Shown here in pieces: positions 27,629 to 36,475 of a stretch of DNA of 64,000 bases. Numbering within the stretch: the stretch's first letter is position 1; the number at the start of each line of letters is the position of its first letter. The stretch is from Pseudomonas hormoni (lineage in GTDB: Bacteria; Pseudomonadota; Gammaproteobacteria; Pseudomonadales; Pseudomonadaceae). Below the pieces are notes generated by a model. That model was not told the DNA's origin. It saw only the letters and a program-made list of their open reading frames with translations, and ran no database searches. Made by a program: the position numbers and the translations under genes. The stretch is taken from contig NZ_CP075566.1 of the NCBI RefSeq assembly GCF_018502625.1, forward strand, positions 997,001-1,061,000, given 5' to 3'.

Positions 27629-29758
27629 GTGGATCGCTCTCAGTTTATCAACAGTGCCCGCACAAACGTCGCCGACCTGAGTCGGGGCAATCTGGGTGTG
27701 CCGTTGTTGCTGCTGGTCATGCTGGCCATGATGATGCTGCCGGTGCCGCCGTTCCTGCTGGACGTGTTCTTCACATTCAACATTGCGCTGTCGATTGTCG
27801 TGTTGCTGGTCTGCGTCTACGCCCTTCGGCCGCTGGATTTCGCGGTGTTCCCGACCATTCTGCTGGTGGCAACGCTGTTGCGACTGGCGCTGAACGTGGC
27901 CTCCACACGAGTGGTGATGCTCCACGGTCAGGACGGCCATGCCGCCGCCGGTAAGGTGATCCAGGCGTTCGGTGAGGTGGTGATCGGTGGTAACTACGTG
28001 GTCGGTATCGTGGTCTTCGCGATTTTGATGATCATCAACTTCGTCGTGGTGACCAAGGGTGCCGGGCGGATTTCCGAGGTGAGCGCGCGTTTCACCCTCG
28101 ATGCGATGCCCGGTAAACAAATGGCGATCGACGCCGACTTGAACGCCGGTCTGATCGATCAGAACCAGGCCAAAATGCGCCGGATGGAAGTGGCCCAGGA
28201 GGCCGAGTTTTACGGTTCCATGGACGGTGCCAGCAAATTCGTACGCGGTGACGCCATCGCCGGTTTGCTGATTCTGTTCATCAACCTGATCGGCGGCATG
28301 GCGGTCGGTATTTTCCAGCACGGCATGACCTTCGGCGATGCTGGCAAGGTTTACGCGCTGTTGACCATCGGTGACGGTTTGGTGGCGCAATTGCCATCAC
28401 TGTTGTTATCGACAGCCGCCGCGATCATGGTGACCCGTGCTTCCGGTTCGGAAGACATGGGCAAACAGATCAATCGCCAGATGTTCGCCTCGCCCAAGGC
28501 GCTGGCCGTGGCGGCGGGTTTGATGGCGGTCATGGGCCTGGTGCCCGGCATGCCACACTTCTCCTTTCTGAGCATGGCGGCCCTTGCGGCCGGCGGCGCG
28601 TACCTGTTCTGGAAGAAGCAGAACATCGTCAAGGTTCAGGCCTTGCAAGAGGTCAAGCGTCAGCAGGAGCTGCTGCCATCGCCGGCTCGCGCTCAGGAAA
28701 CCAAGGAGCTTGGCTGGGACGATGTGACGCCGATCGACATGATTGGCCTGGAAGTCGGATATCGCCTGATTCCGCTGGTGGATCGCAACCAGGGTGGTCA
28801 GTTGCTGGCGCGTATCAAAGGCGTGCGCAAGAAGCTGTCCCAGGACCTGGGTTTCCTGATGCCGACTGTGCATATCCGTGACAACCTCGACCTCGCGCCA
28901 AGTGCCTATCGCCTGACCCTGATGGGGGTAATCCTGGCCGAAGCGGAGATTTATCCGGATCGGGAACTGGCGATCAACCCGGGTCAGGTCTACGGTTCGC
29001 TCAACGGCATCACCGCCAAAGATCCGGCTTTCGGGCTGGAAGCGGTCTGGATCGAAATCAGCCAGCGTGCGCAGGCGCAATCCCTCGGTTATACCGTGGT
29101 CGATGCCAGTACAGTGGTGGCAACCCACTTGAACCAGATTTTGTACAAGCACTCCAGTGAGCTGATCGGCCACGAAGAAGTACAGCAACTCATGCAGTTG
29201 CTGGCCAAAAGCTCGCCTAAACTGGCCGAGGAGCTGGTGCCGGGCGTGGTGTCGTTGTCGCAGCTGCTCAAGGTGCTCCAGGCGTTGCTGGCCGAGCAGG
29301 TGCCCGTACGGGACATTCGCAGCATCGCCGAGGCGATCGCGAACAATGCGGCCAAGAGTCAAGATACTGCCGCGCTGGTGGCCGCCGTACGCGTCGGCGT
29401 ATCCCGTGCAATCGTCCAAAGCATTGTGGGGACTGAGTCGGAGCTGCCAGTTATCACTCTTGAGCCAAGGTTGGAACAAATATTGCTCAATAGTCTTCAG
29501 AAGGCAGGACAAGGCTCGGAAGAGGGCGTTCTGCTGGAGCCAAGCATGGCTGAAAAACTGCAACGCTCGTTGATCGAAGCGGCGCAGCGTCAGGAAATGC
29601 AAGGTCAACCGGTGATTCTGCTGGTGGCCGGTCCGGTTCGCGCGATGCTGTCGCGATTTGGCCGACTGGCAGTCCCGGGTTTGCATGTGTTGGCTTACCA
29701 GGAAATCCCTGACAACAAGCAAGTGACCATCGTTGCGACAGTAGGGCCCAACGGCTGA
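27629..29758 (+). CDS. flhA: Flagellar export gate protein FlhA
   Basis: 709 residues starting at GTG 27629 after AAGGAACGGGG. The first ~325 residues hold about eight transmembrane helices plus the conserved FHIPEP region ('KGAGRISEVSARFTLDAMPG', 'QAEFYGSMDGASKFVRGDAI' in variant form). The C-terminal half is the cytoplasmic ring domain that receives chaperone-substrate complexes. It begins the flhA-flhF-fleN-fliA region. Confidence 0.97.
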   Translation: MDRSQFINSARTNVADLSRGNLGVPLLLLVMLAMMMLPVPPFLLDVFFTFNIALSIVVLLVCVYALRPLDFAVFPTILLVATLLRLALNVASTRVVMLHGQDGHAAAGKVIQAFGEVVIGGNYVVGIVVFAILMIINFVVVTKGAGRISEVSARFTLDAMPGKQMAIDADLNAGLIDQNQAKMRRMEVAQEAEFYGSMDGASKFVRGDAIAGLLILFINLIGGMAVGIFQHGMTFGDAGKVYALLTIGDGLVAQLPSLLLSTAAAIMVTRASGSEDMGKQINRQMFASPKALAVAAGLMAVMGLVPGMPHFSFLSMAALAAGGAYLFWKKQNIVKVQALQEVKRQQELLPSPARAQETKELGWDDVTPIDMIGLEVGYRLIPLVDRNQGGQLLARIKGVRKKLSQDLGFLMPTVHIRDNLDLAPSAYRLTLMGVILAEAEIYPDRELAINPGQVYGSLNGITAKDPAFGLEAVWIEISQRAQAQSLGYTVVDASTVVATHLNQILYKHSSELIGHEEVQQLMQLLAKSSPKLAEELVPGVVSLSQLLKVLQALLAEQVPVRDIRSIAEAIANNAAKSQDTAALVAAVRVGVSRAIVQSIVGTESELPVITLEPRLEQILLNSLQKAGQGSEEGVLLEPSMAEKLQRSLIEAAQRQEMQGQPVILLVAGPVRAMLSRFGRLAVPGLHVLAYQEIPDNKQVTIVATVGPNG

Positions 29759-29769
29759 GGTAGTGGTTT

Positions 29770-31098
29770 ATGCAAGTTAAGCGTTTTTTCGCCGCCGATA
29801 TGCGTCAGGCCATGAAACTGGTTCGTGATGAGCTGGGCGCTGATGCCGCCATCATTGGCAACCGCCGGATCGCCGGTGGTGTCGAGCTGACGGCTGCCCT
29901 CGATTACAAACTGTCGGCGCTGGCCCCGCGTGTTCCGAACATGGAACTCGAGGACGAGCTGCGCAAGACCCAGTCGCGGATCGTGACCGCCCAGGCCGAA
30001 CTGAGCCTGCGTAGCGAGGGCGAGAGCGACAAGTCCACCAATCGCCAGTTGTTCGCCGGTCTGCCACTCACCGCCGCCGAACCGCTGATCGAACCGACTT
30101 ACACTGAACCCCGTCGTGCTGCGCCGGCCCCTGCGCCAGCCTCCGGCGGTGTCGACCCGCGGGCTTTCGATTCGATGCGTTTCGAACTCAACAGCCTGCG
30201 CGAACTGATGGAAGTACAACTCGGCTCCCTGGCCTGGAACCAGCTGCAAGGCAGTCGTCCGGCCCAGGCCAACCTTTGGCGTCGCCTGCAACGCATCGGC
30301 CTGTCCGGCCCGTTGTCCCGCGATCTGCTGGAAATGATTACCGACATTGAAGAGCCCCGTCAGGCCTGGCGCATGTTGCTGGCGCACCTGGCGCGGATGA
30401 TCGCCACACCGGAAGTCGAGCCACTGGAAGAGGGCGGCGTGATTGCCATGGTCGGCCCTGCCGGCATGGGCAAGACCACCACGCTGGCCAAGCTCGCGGC
30501 CCGTTACGTGCTCAAGTACGGCGCGCAGAACATCGCGCTGGTGAGCATGGACAGCTACCGCATCGGCGCTCAGGAACAACTCAAGACCCTGGGCCGGATC
30601 CTCAACGTGTCGGTCACCCACGTCGACCCGGGCCAGTCCCTGGTGCAGGCGCTGGACCCATTGCTGCGCAAGCGTGTGGTGCTGATCGATACCGCGGGTC
30701 TTCAGGCCAGCGATCCGGCACTGCGTATGCAGCTCGAAAGCCTGGCCGGTCGAGGCATCAAATCAAAAAATTATCTGGTTCTGGCAACCACCAGCCAGAA
30801 ACAGGTTCTAACCGCCGCTTATCACAGTTACAAGCGCTGCGGGCTCGCTGGCTGCATCCTGACTAAACTGGATGAAACGGCAAGCCTGGGCGAGGTGCTG
30901 AGCCTGGCAATCAGTCATGAGTTGCCGGTGGCTTACCTGACCGATGGGCCGCGGATTCCGGATGATTTGCATCTGCCGCGTCGTCATCAGTTGGTCAGCC
31001 GTGCCGTCAGCGTGCAAATGCAGGAAGAACCCAGCGAAGAAGCCATGGCTGACATGTTCGCTGATATTTACCACAGCCCGACCAAGCAGGTTGGCTGA
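29770..31098 (+). CDS. flhF: Flagellar biosynthesis GTPase FlhF
   Basis: 442 residues, an SRP-family GTPase that places the flagellum at the cell pole. N-terminal basic domain (MQVKRFFAADMRQAMKLVRD), a variable B region about 60-130, and the NG domain with G1 'GPAGMGKTTTLAKLAARYV', G3 'DTAGLQ' and G4 'TKLDETASLGE'. FleN stimulates or counterbalances it. The start at 29770 gives the usual FlhF N terminus. Confidence 0.97.
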   Translation: MQVKRFFAADMRQAMKLVRDELGADAAIIGNRRIAGGVELTAALDYKLSALAPRVPNMELEDELRKTQSRIVTAQAELSLRSEGESDKSTNRQLFAGLPLTAAEPLIEPTYTEPRRAAPAPAPASGGVDPRAFDSMRFELNSLRELMEVQLGSLAWNQLQGSRPAQANLWRRLQRIGLSGPLSRDLLEMITDIEEPRQAWRMLLAHLARMIATPEVEPLEEGGVIAMVGPAGMGKTTTLAKLAARYVLKYGAQNIALVSMDSYRIGAQEQLKTLGRILNVSVTHVDPGQSLVQALDPLLRKRVVLIDTAGLQASDPALRMQLESLAGRGIKSKNYLVLATTSQKQVLTAAYHSYKRCGLAGCILTKLDETASLGEVLSLAISHELPVAYLTDGPRIPDDLHLPRRHQLVSRAVSVQMQEEPSEEAMADMFADIYHSPTKQVG

Positions 31099-31105
31099 GG
31101 TATTA

Positions 31106-31213
31106 ATGAACAGTTTTTGTACCTACATCGATGGTCTGCCATGCATTGTTCCGTTTGTGAACGCGCAGCCAGTAATGTGGCCTCCGTCTATGCAAGACAA
31201 GGTAAAGAAATAA
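31106..31213 (+). CDS. Possible small ORF between flhF and fleN
   Basis: A 35-codon frame (MNSFCTYIDGLPCIVPFVNA...) begins 7 bases after the flhF stop, has GAGG five bases before its ATG, and ends two bases before the fleN ATG, filling the gap. This arrangement is what a real co-translated peptide would look like. However the product resembles nothing I know, and an overlapping frame from 31142 with a CSVC motif runs into fleN. It may be a leader that couples fleN translation, or chance. Confidence 0.25.
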   Translation: MNSFCTYIDGLPCIVPFVNAQPVMWPPSMQDKVKK

Positions 31214-31214
31214 C

Positions 31215-32045
31215 ATGGGCAGCATGCATCCCGTACAGGTGATCGCGGTGACCGGCGGCAAAGGTGGCGTCGGGAAGACTAACGTGTCAGTGAACTTGTC
31301 CCTGGCTCTAGCTGAGCTAGGCCGGCGCGTCATGCTGCTGGACGCCGATCTGGGTCTGGCGAACGTCGACGTCCTGCTGGGACTGACACCCAAACGCACC
31401 CTGGCCGACGTCATCGAAGGCCGCTGTGAGCTGCGCGACGTGTTGTTGCAGGGGCCAGGCGGCATCCGCATCGTCCCGGCCGCGTCCGGCACTCAGAGCA
31501 TGGTGCATCTGAGCCCGGCACAACACGCCGGCCTGATCCAGGCGTTCAGCGATATCGGCGACAACCTCGACGTCCTGGTGATCGACACCGCTGCGGGCAT
31601 CGGTGACTCGGTAGTCAGTTTCGTTCGCGCCGCGCAGGAAGTCTTGCTGGTGGTTTGCGACGAACCGACCTCGATCACCGACGCCTACGCACTGATCAAA
31701 CTGCTGAACCGCGACTACGGCATGAACCGTTTCCGCGTCCTGGCCAACATGGCCCAGAGCCCGCAGGAAGGTCGCAACCTGTTTGCCAAGTTGACCAAGG
31801 TCACGGATCGCTTCCTCGACGTCGCCTTACAATACGTCGGTGCGGTGCCGTACGACGAAAGCGTGCGCAAGGCCGTTCAGAAGCAGCGCGCGGTCTATGA
31901 AGCTTTCCCGCGTTCCAAGTGCTCCCTGGCCTTCAAGGCCATCGCACAAAAGGTCGATACCTGGCCGCTGCCTGCCAACCCGCGTGGGCACCTGGAGTTT
32001 TTCGTCGAGCGCCTCGTGCAACAAACGGCAGGACCCGTGCTATGA
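31215..32045 (+). CDS. fleN: Flagellar number regulator FleN (FlhG)
   Basis: 276 residues, a MinD/ParA-type ATPase. Deviant Walker A 'GGKGGVGKTNVSVNLSLALA', switch I 'LLDADLGLANVDVLLGL' and switch II 'VIDTAAGIGDSVVSF' are present, with a C-terminal amphipathic segment. FleN binds FleQ and blocks its ATPase, holding flagellar number at one or few. The gene overlaps fliA by four bases. Confidence 0.96.
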   Translation: MGSMHPVQVIAVTGGKGGVGKTNVSVNLSLALAELGRRVMLLDADLGLANVDVLLGLTPKRTLADVIEGRCELRDVLLQGPGGIRIVPAASGTQSMVHLSPAQHAGLIQAFSDIGDNLDVLVIDTAAGIGDSVVSFVRAAQEVLLVVCDEPTSITDAYALIKLLNRDYGMNRFRVLANMAQSPQEGRNLFAKLTKVTDRFLDVALQYVGAVPYDESVRKAVQKQRAVYEAFPRSKCSLAFKAIAQKVDTWPLPANPRGHLEFFVERLVQQTAGPVL

Positions 32046-32782
32046 CAGCCAGCGGTTACAACCTATACAAGAAATCGGCACGTGACGCGCAGTACGAGCT
32101 GATCGAGCGTTACGCGCCACTGGTCAAACGCATTGCCTACCACTTGCTGGCGCGACTGCCAGCCAGTGTCCAGGTCGAAGACCTGATCCAGGCCGGCATG
32201 ATCGGCCTGCTTGAAGTATCGACCAAATACGACGCCAGCAAAGGCGCGAGTTTCGAGACGTACGCGGGCATTCGAATCCGCGGCGCGATGCTCGATGAAG
32301 TCCGCAAGGGGGACTGGGCGCCACGTTCGGTCCACCGCAATACCCGCATGGTCAGCGACGCAATTCGCTCGATTGAAGCTAAAACCGGCCGTGACGCTAA
32401 AGATCACGAAGTTGCGGCCGAACTCCAATTGAGTCTCGATGATTACTACGGGATTTTGAACGACACCCTGGGCAGCCGGTTATTCAGTTTCGACGATCTG
32501 TTGCAGGACGGCGAACACGAAGGGCTGCACGAGGATGGCGCGAGCGCTCATCTCGAGCCGTCACGCGATCTGGAAGATGAACGCTTCCAGGCGGCGCTGG
32601 CGGACGCGATTGCCAATTTGCCGGAGCGTGAGCGACTGGTGTTGGCGCTGTACTACGACGAAGAGTTGAATCTCAAGGAAATCGGTGAGGTCCTGGGGGT
32701 CAGCGAATCTCGAGTCAGCCAGTTACACAGCCAGTGCGCGGCCCGTTTGCGGGGGCGTTTGGGGGAGTGGCGAGCGCGCTGA
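32042..32782 (+). CDS. fliA: Flagellar RNA polymerase sigma factor FliA (sigma-28)
   Basis: 246 residues with regions 2 ('PLVKRIAYHLLARLPASVQV', 'DLIQAGMIGLLEVSTKYDA', 'FETYAGIRIRGAMLDEVR'), 3 and 4 ('LKEIGEVLGVSESRVSQLHS'). It recognises TAAAG-N-GCCGATAA promoters such as those at 3741 and 6716. ATGA overlap with fleN gives the start. It is held inactive by FlgM, not encoded here. Confidence 0.97.
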   Translation: MTASGYNLYKKSARDAQYELIERYAPLVKRIAYHLLARLPASVQVEDLIQAGMIGLLEVSTKYDASKGASFETYAGIRIRGAMLDEVRKGDWAPRSVHRNTRMVSDAIRSIEAKTGRDAKDHEVAAELQLSLDDYYGILNDTLGSRLFSFDDLLQDGEHEGLHEDGASAHLEPSRDLEDERFQAALADAIANLPERERLVLALYYDEELNLKEIGEVLGVSESRVSQLHSQCAARLRGRLGEWRAR

Positions 32783-32949
32783 AGGCAGTGTGGGGACACT
32801 GCGAACGTGGCTGGTGTGGTGTTGAACTGCGCCGGTCTCGATCTGTTGTGCTCCAGACAGTCATTGAGTGCTTTGCCGGATTGATTGAAATGGCGCGTCC
32901 AGGTGCTGGGCGCGTTTAAGACTGCTTGGAGGTCGAATTGGACAAGAAC

Positions 32950-33321
32950 ATGAAAATCCTCATCGTTGATGACTTCTCAACGATGCGGCGGATCATAAAA
33001 AACCTGTTGCGTGACCTTGGGTTCACCAACACGGTCGAGGCTGACGATGGCGTTACTGCCATTCCGGTTCTCAACAGCGGAAGCATCGACTTTCTGGTAA
33101 CGGACTGGAACATGCCTGGCATGACCGGTATCGATCTGCTGCGTCACGTGCGCGCCGATGAAAAGCTCAAGCACCTGCCGGTGCTGATGGTAACCGCTGA
33201 AGCCAAGCGCGAGCAGATCATCGAAGCGGCCCAGGCCGGTGTTAACGGCTATGTGGTCAAACCCTTCACGGCCCAGGCGTTGAAAGAAAAAATCGAGAAG
33301 ATTTTCGAACGCATCGGTTGA
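32950..33321 (+). CDS. cheY: Chemotaxis response regulator CheY
   Basis: 123 residues from ATG 32950 ([15 protein letters not shown]), one receiver domain with Asp52 ([12 protein letters not shown]), Thr in 'VTAEAKRE' and Lys in 'YVVKPF'. CheY-P binds FliM and changes motor direction. A TTG at 32938, in frame, lies five bases from GGAGG (32928-32932) and fits the ribosome site better, so four extra N-terminal residues (MDKN) are possible. I list the ATG because that is the conserved family start. I see no sigma-28 element in the 155-bp gap upstream. Confidence 0.95.
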   Translation: MKILIVDDFSTMRRIIKNLLRDLGFTNTVEADDGVTAIPVLNSGSIDFLVTDWNMPGMTGIDLLRHVRADEKLKHLPVLMVTAEAKREQIIEAAQAGVNGYVVKPFTAQALKEKIEKIFERIG

Positions 33322-33343
33322 GAAACTGCGCCACGGGGGAGCT

Positions 33344-34132
33344 ATGGACCACAACGAATCTTCACAGGGCGATTTTGAGTCGACCCTGAAAAAACACGCG
33401 GTCGAACTGGTCGAAAGCCTTGAAAAAGGCAAGTTCGGCGACGCTGTGCAATTGATCCATGAGCTCAATCAGACCCGTGACCGCGGCCTGTATCAGGAAG
33501 TGGGCAAGCTCACTCGCGAGCTGCATAGCGCGATCGTCAATTTCCAGATTGACCCGCACATGCCGCAAGCCGAGGAAGTGTCCCAGATCACAGATGCCAC
33601 CGAGCGTCTGGGCTACGTTGTCAAGCTGACAGAGGCCGCAGCCAACCGCACCATGGACCTGGTCGAAAACTCTACGCCGTTGGTCAATAGCCTGAGCGAT
33701 GAAGCCCAGGCGCTGAGCACGGACTGGGGACGGTTCATGCGTCGCGAAGTCGGGGCTGAAGAGTTTCGCGAGCTGGCACGGCGTGTCGACGGTTTCCTGA
33801 CACGCAGCAGCGCGGACAACCGCGCGGTGTCGAGCAACCTCAACGACATTCTGCTCGCTCAGGATTATCAGGACCTCACAGGTCAAGTGATCAAGCGTGT
33901 GACCCAATTGGTCACCGAAGTTGAAAGCAACCTGCTCAAGCTCGTGCTTATGGCCAGTCAGGTGGACCGCTTTGCGGGCATCGAACATGACCGTGAAGCG
34001 ATGCTTGCTGAAAAAGATCCGCAAAAACATCTCTCTCAGGGTGAAGGTCCGCAGATTCATGCCGATAAAAGAGAAGACGTTGTGTCCGGTCAGGACGATG
34101 TGGACGATTTGCTATCCAGCCTAGGGTTTTAG
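33344..34132 (+). CDS. cheZ: CheY-P phosphatase CheZ
   Basis: 262 residues, long helical hairpin. The catalytic block 'LLAQDYQDLTGQVIKRVTQL' holds the glutamine that attacks CheY-P. The C terminus 'GQDDVDDLLSSLGF' is the CheY-tethering peptide. CheZ quickly removes CheY phosphate so signals decay. It is 22 bases from cheY. Confidence 0.96.
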   Translation: MDHNESSQGDFESTLKKHAVELVESLEKGKFGDAVQLIHELNQTRDRGLYQEVGKLTRELHSAIVNFQIDPHMPQAEEVSQITDATERLGYVVKLTEAAANRTMDLVENSTPLVNSLSDEAQALSTDWGRFMRREVGAEEFRELARRVDGFLTRSSADNRAVSSNLNDILLAQDYQDLTGQVIKRVTQLVTEVESNLLKLVLMASQVDRFAGIEHDREAMLAEKDPQKHLSQGEGPQIHADKREDVVSGQDDVDDLLSSLGF

Positions 34133-34178
34133 AATTTTAGGTATTTTAGGTTTTTAGACCTGTAGGAGCACACCCTTA

Positions 34179-36425
34179 ATGAGCTTCGGCGCCGATGAAG
34201 AGATCCTTCAGGATTTCCTGGTTGAGGCCGGCGAGATTCTAGAGCAACTGTCCGAACAGCTGGTCGAGCTTGAAAGCCGACCGGATGATGCGGACTTGCT
34301 CAATGCAATTTTTCGCGGTTTTCACACTGTAAAAGGGGGCGCCGGCTTCCTCCAGCTCAACGAGCTGGTGGAGTGCTGTCACATCGCCGAGAACGTGTTC
34401 GACATCCTGCGCAAGGGTGAACGTCGCGTCGACTCGGAATTGATGGACGTGGTTCTCGAAGCGCTGGACGCGGTGAACAGCATGTTCAGCGAAGTCCGCG
34501 AACGCAGCCCGATCACGGCTGCCACGCCTGAATTGCTTGCGGCCCTGGCCCGTCTGGCCGAGCCGCAAACCGCCGATGAAGCCGCACCTGTGGCTGAAGT
34601 GGTGGAAGCACCGGCTGCCGAAGCCGAATCAGGCGACATCACCGATAACGAATTCGAACAACTGCTGGACTCGCTGAACGCCGTCAAGGCTCAGGCCGAG
34701 GCGCCTGTGGTTGCTCCGCTGCCTGCCGGCGATGCCGCGGCCAGCGACGAAATCACCGATGCAGAATTCGAGTCGTTGCTCGATCAATTGCACGGCAAAG
34801 GTCAGTTCGCCGTCGACGCGGTGGCAGCACCTGCTGCACCCGCCGCACCGGCTGCCCCGAAAGCGGCAGGCGACAGTTCCGACATTACCGACGACGAATT
34901 CGAAGCACTGCTCGATCAGCTGCACGGCAAGGGCAACTTTGCGGTGGACGCGCTGGAATCGGCCATTGCTTCGGCCCCGGTCGCCGCTGCACCTGCCGCT
35001 AAAGCGGCCGGCAGCGATCTGATCTCGGATCACGAGTTCGAATCGCTGCTCGACGAATTGCACGGTAAAGGCAAGTTCACTGAAGTCGGCACCGGTTCCG
35101 CCGCTTCTTCGGTAGCGGCACCTGTCGCCAAAGCCCCGGCACCAGTGGCCAAAGCGCCCGAGCCAAAAGCCGAAGCGCCGAAGCCTGCTGCCGCCGCTGC
35201 ACCGGCGCCAGCCCGTGCACCGGCTGCACCACCGGCGGAAAAACCGGCCAGCGAAGCCGAGACCACCGTGCGGGTCGATACCGCGCGTCTCGACGAAATC
35301 ATGAACATGGTTGGCGAGCTGGTACTGGTGCGTAACCGCCTGGTTCGCCTGGGGGCCAACAGCGCCGATGAGGCCATGTCCAAGGCCGTGTCGAACCTCG
35401 ACGTGGTCACGGCTGACTTGCAAACCGCGGTCATGAAGACCCGGATGCAACCGATCAAGAAAGTCTTCGGGCGCTTCCCGCGTCTGGTTCGAGATCTGGC
35501 TCGCCAGCTCAAGAAAGAGATCAACCTGGAGCTGGTCGGCGAAGAAACCGACCTCGACAAAAACCTTGTCGAGGCACTGGCCGACCCGCTGGTCCACTTG
35601 GTGCGCAACTCGGTCGACCACGGTATTGAAGAGCCGGCTGATCGTGAAGCGATGGGCAAACCGCGTAGCGGCAAAGTGATCCTGTCCGCTGAACAGGAAG
35701 GCGACCACATCCTGCTGTCCATCTCCGATGACGGCAAGGGCATGGATGCCGACGTGTTGCGTGGCATCGCGGTCAAGAAAGGTTTGATGGACAAGGATGC
35801 GGCGGACCGACTCAGCGAGTCTGACTGCTTCAACCTGATCTTCGCGCCGGGTTTCTCGACCAAAACCGAGATCTCCGACGTGTCGGGTCGTGGCGTGGGC
35901 ATGGACGTGGTGAAAACCAAGATCGCCCAGCTCAACGGCACCATCAACATCTACTCGACCAAGGGCAAAGGCTCGAAGATCGTCATCAAGGTGCCGTTGA
36001 CCCTGGCGATCATGCCGACGCTGATGGTCATGCTCGGCAACCAGGCGTTCGCGTTCCCGCTGGTGAACGTCAACGAGATCTTCCACCTCGACCTGTCGCG
36101 CACCAACGTGGTGGACGGCCAGGAAGTGGTGATCGTGCGGGACAAGGCGCTGCCACTGTTCTACCTCAAACGCTGGCTGGTCAGCTCCGCCGCTCACGAA
36201 GAGCAGCGCGAAGGCCATGTGGTGATCCTTTCGGTAGGCACCCAGCGGATCGGCTTCGTTGTCGATCAACTGGTCGGCCAGGAAGAAGTGGTCATCAAGC
36301 CATTGGGCAAAATGCTCCAGGGAACCCCGGGCATGTCCGGCGCCACCATCACCGGTGACGGCCGTATTGCGCTGATTCTCGATGTTCCGAGCATGCTCAA
36401 GCGTTACGCCGCACGGCGTATTTGA
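34179..36425 (+). CDS. cheA: Chemotaxis histidine kinase CheA
   Basis: 748 residues: Hpt domain with His49 (FRGFHTVKGGAGFLQL), then a ~230-residue Ala/Pro-rich linker with four acidic repeats instead of an obvious folded P2 domain, dimerisation domain from about 365, ATPase ('HLVRNSVDHGIEEPADREAM', 'DDGKGMDADVL', 'GRGVGMDVVKTKI') and the CheW-like regulatory domain ending the protein. CheA phosphorylates CheY and CheB. The first of five linked genes (cheA, cheB, motC, motD, parC); no clear FliA site was seen upstream. Confidence 0.97.
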   Translation: MSFGADEEILQDFLVEAGEILEQLSEQLVELESRPDDADLLNAIFRGFHTVKGGAGFLQLNELVECCHIAENVFDILRKGERRVDSELMDVVLEALDAVNSMFSEVRERSPITAATPELLAALARLAEPQTADEAAPVAEVVEAPAAEAESGDITDNEFEQLLDSLNAVKAQAEAPVVAPLPAGDAAASDEITDAEFESLLDQLHGKGQFAVDAVAAPAAPAAPAAPKAAGDSSDITDDEFEALLDQLHGKGNFAVDALESAIASAPVAAAPAAKAAGSDLISDHEFESLLDELHGKGKFTEVGTGSAASSVAAPVAKAPAPVAKAPEPKAEAPKPAAAAAPAPARAPAAPPAEKPASEAETTVRVDTARLDEIMNMVGELVLVRNRLVRLGANSADEAMSKAVSNLDVVTADLQTAVMKTRMQPIKKVFGRFPRLVRDLARQLKKEINLELVGEETDLDKNLVEALADPLVHLVRNSVDHGIEEPADREAMGKPRSGKVILSAEQEGDHILLSISDDGKGMDADVLRGIAVKKGLMDKDAADRLSESDCFNLIFAPGFSTKTEISDVSGRGVGMDVVKTKIAQLNGTINIYSTKGKGSKIVIKVPLTLAIMPTLMVMLGNQAFAFPLVNVNEIFHLDLSRTNVVDGQEVVIVRDKALPLFYLKRWLVSSAAHEEQREGHVVILSVGTQRIGFVVDQLVGQEEVVIKPLGKMLQGTPGMSGATITGDGRIALILDVPSMLKRYAARRI
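34635..35078 (+). repeat. Four imperfect acidic repeats in the CheA linker
   Basis: Residues 153-166, 190-210, 235-254 and 281-300 share the pattern [DE]-I-[TS]-D-x-E-F-E-x-L-L-D-x-L (examples DITDNEFEQLLDSL, EITDAEFESLLDQLHGKG, DITDDEFEALLDQLHGKG). Three of the four continue into HGKGxF. The spacers are Ala/Pro-rich. The pattern resembles FliM 'SQDEIDALLHG' and CheZ 'GQDDVDDLLSSLGF', which are CheY-binding peptides. Confidence 0.9.
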
Positions 36426-36437
36426 TTCTGGGGGAGC

Positions 36438-36458
36438 GGGGCGACTGAGCCTCGCCCC
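36438..36458 (+). other. Small hairpin between cheA and cheB
   Basis: GGGGCGA (36438-36444) and TCGCCCC (36452-36458) with a 7-base loop. No T run follows, so it is not a classical terminator. It may reduce read-through or stabilise the cheA mRNA. Confidence 0.5.
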
Positions 36459-36475
36459 CGCCTAACGGAGTGTTT

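Noticed and set aside
32783..32949. Sigma-28 promoter upstream of cheY
   Set aside because: No TAAAG/GCCGATAA pair with proper spacing could be found; TGAAGG and GCCGGAT fragments are not correctly spaced.
34629..36269. Minus-strand open frame of 546 codons opposite cheA
   Set aside because: Antisense artefact of the cheA codon pattern; no start context and no recognisable domain.
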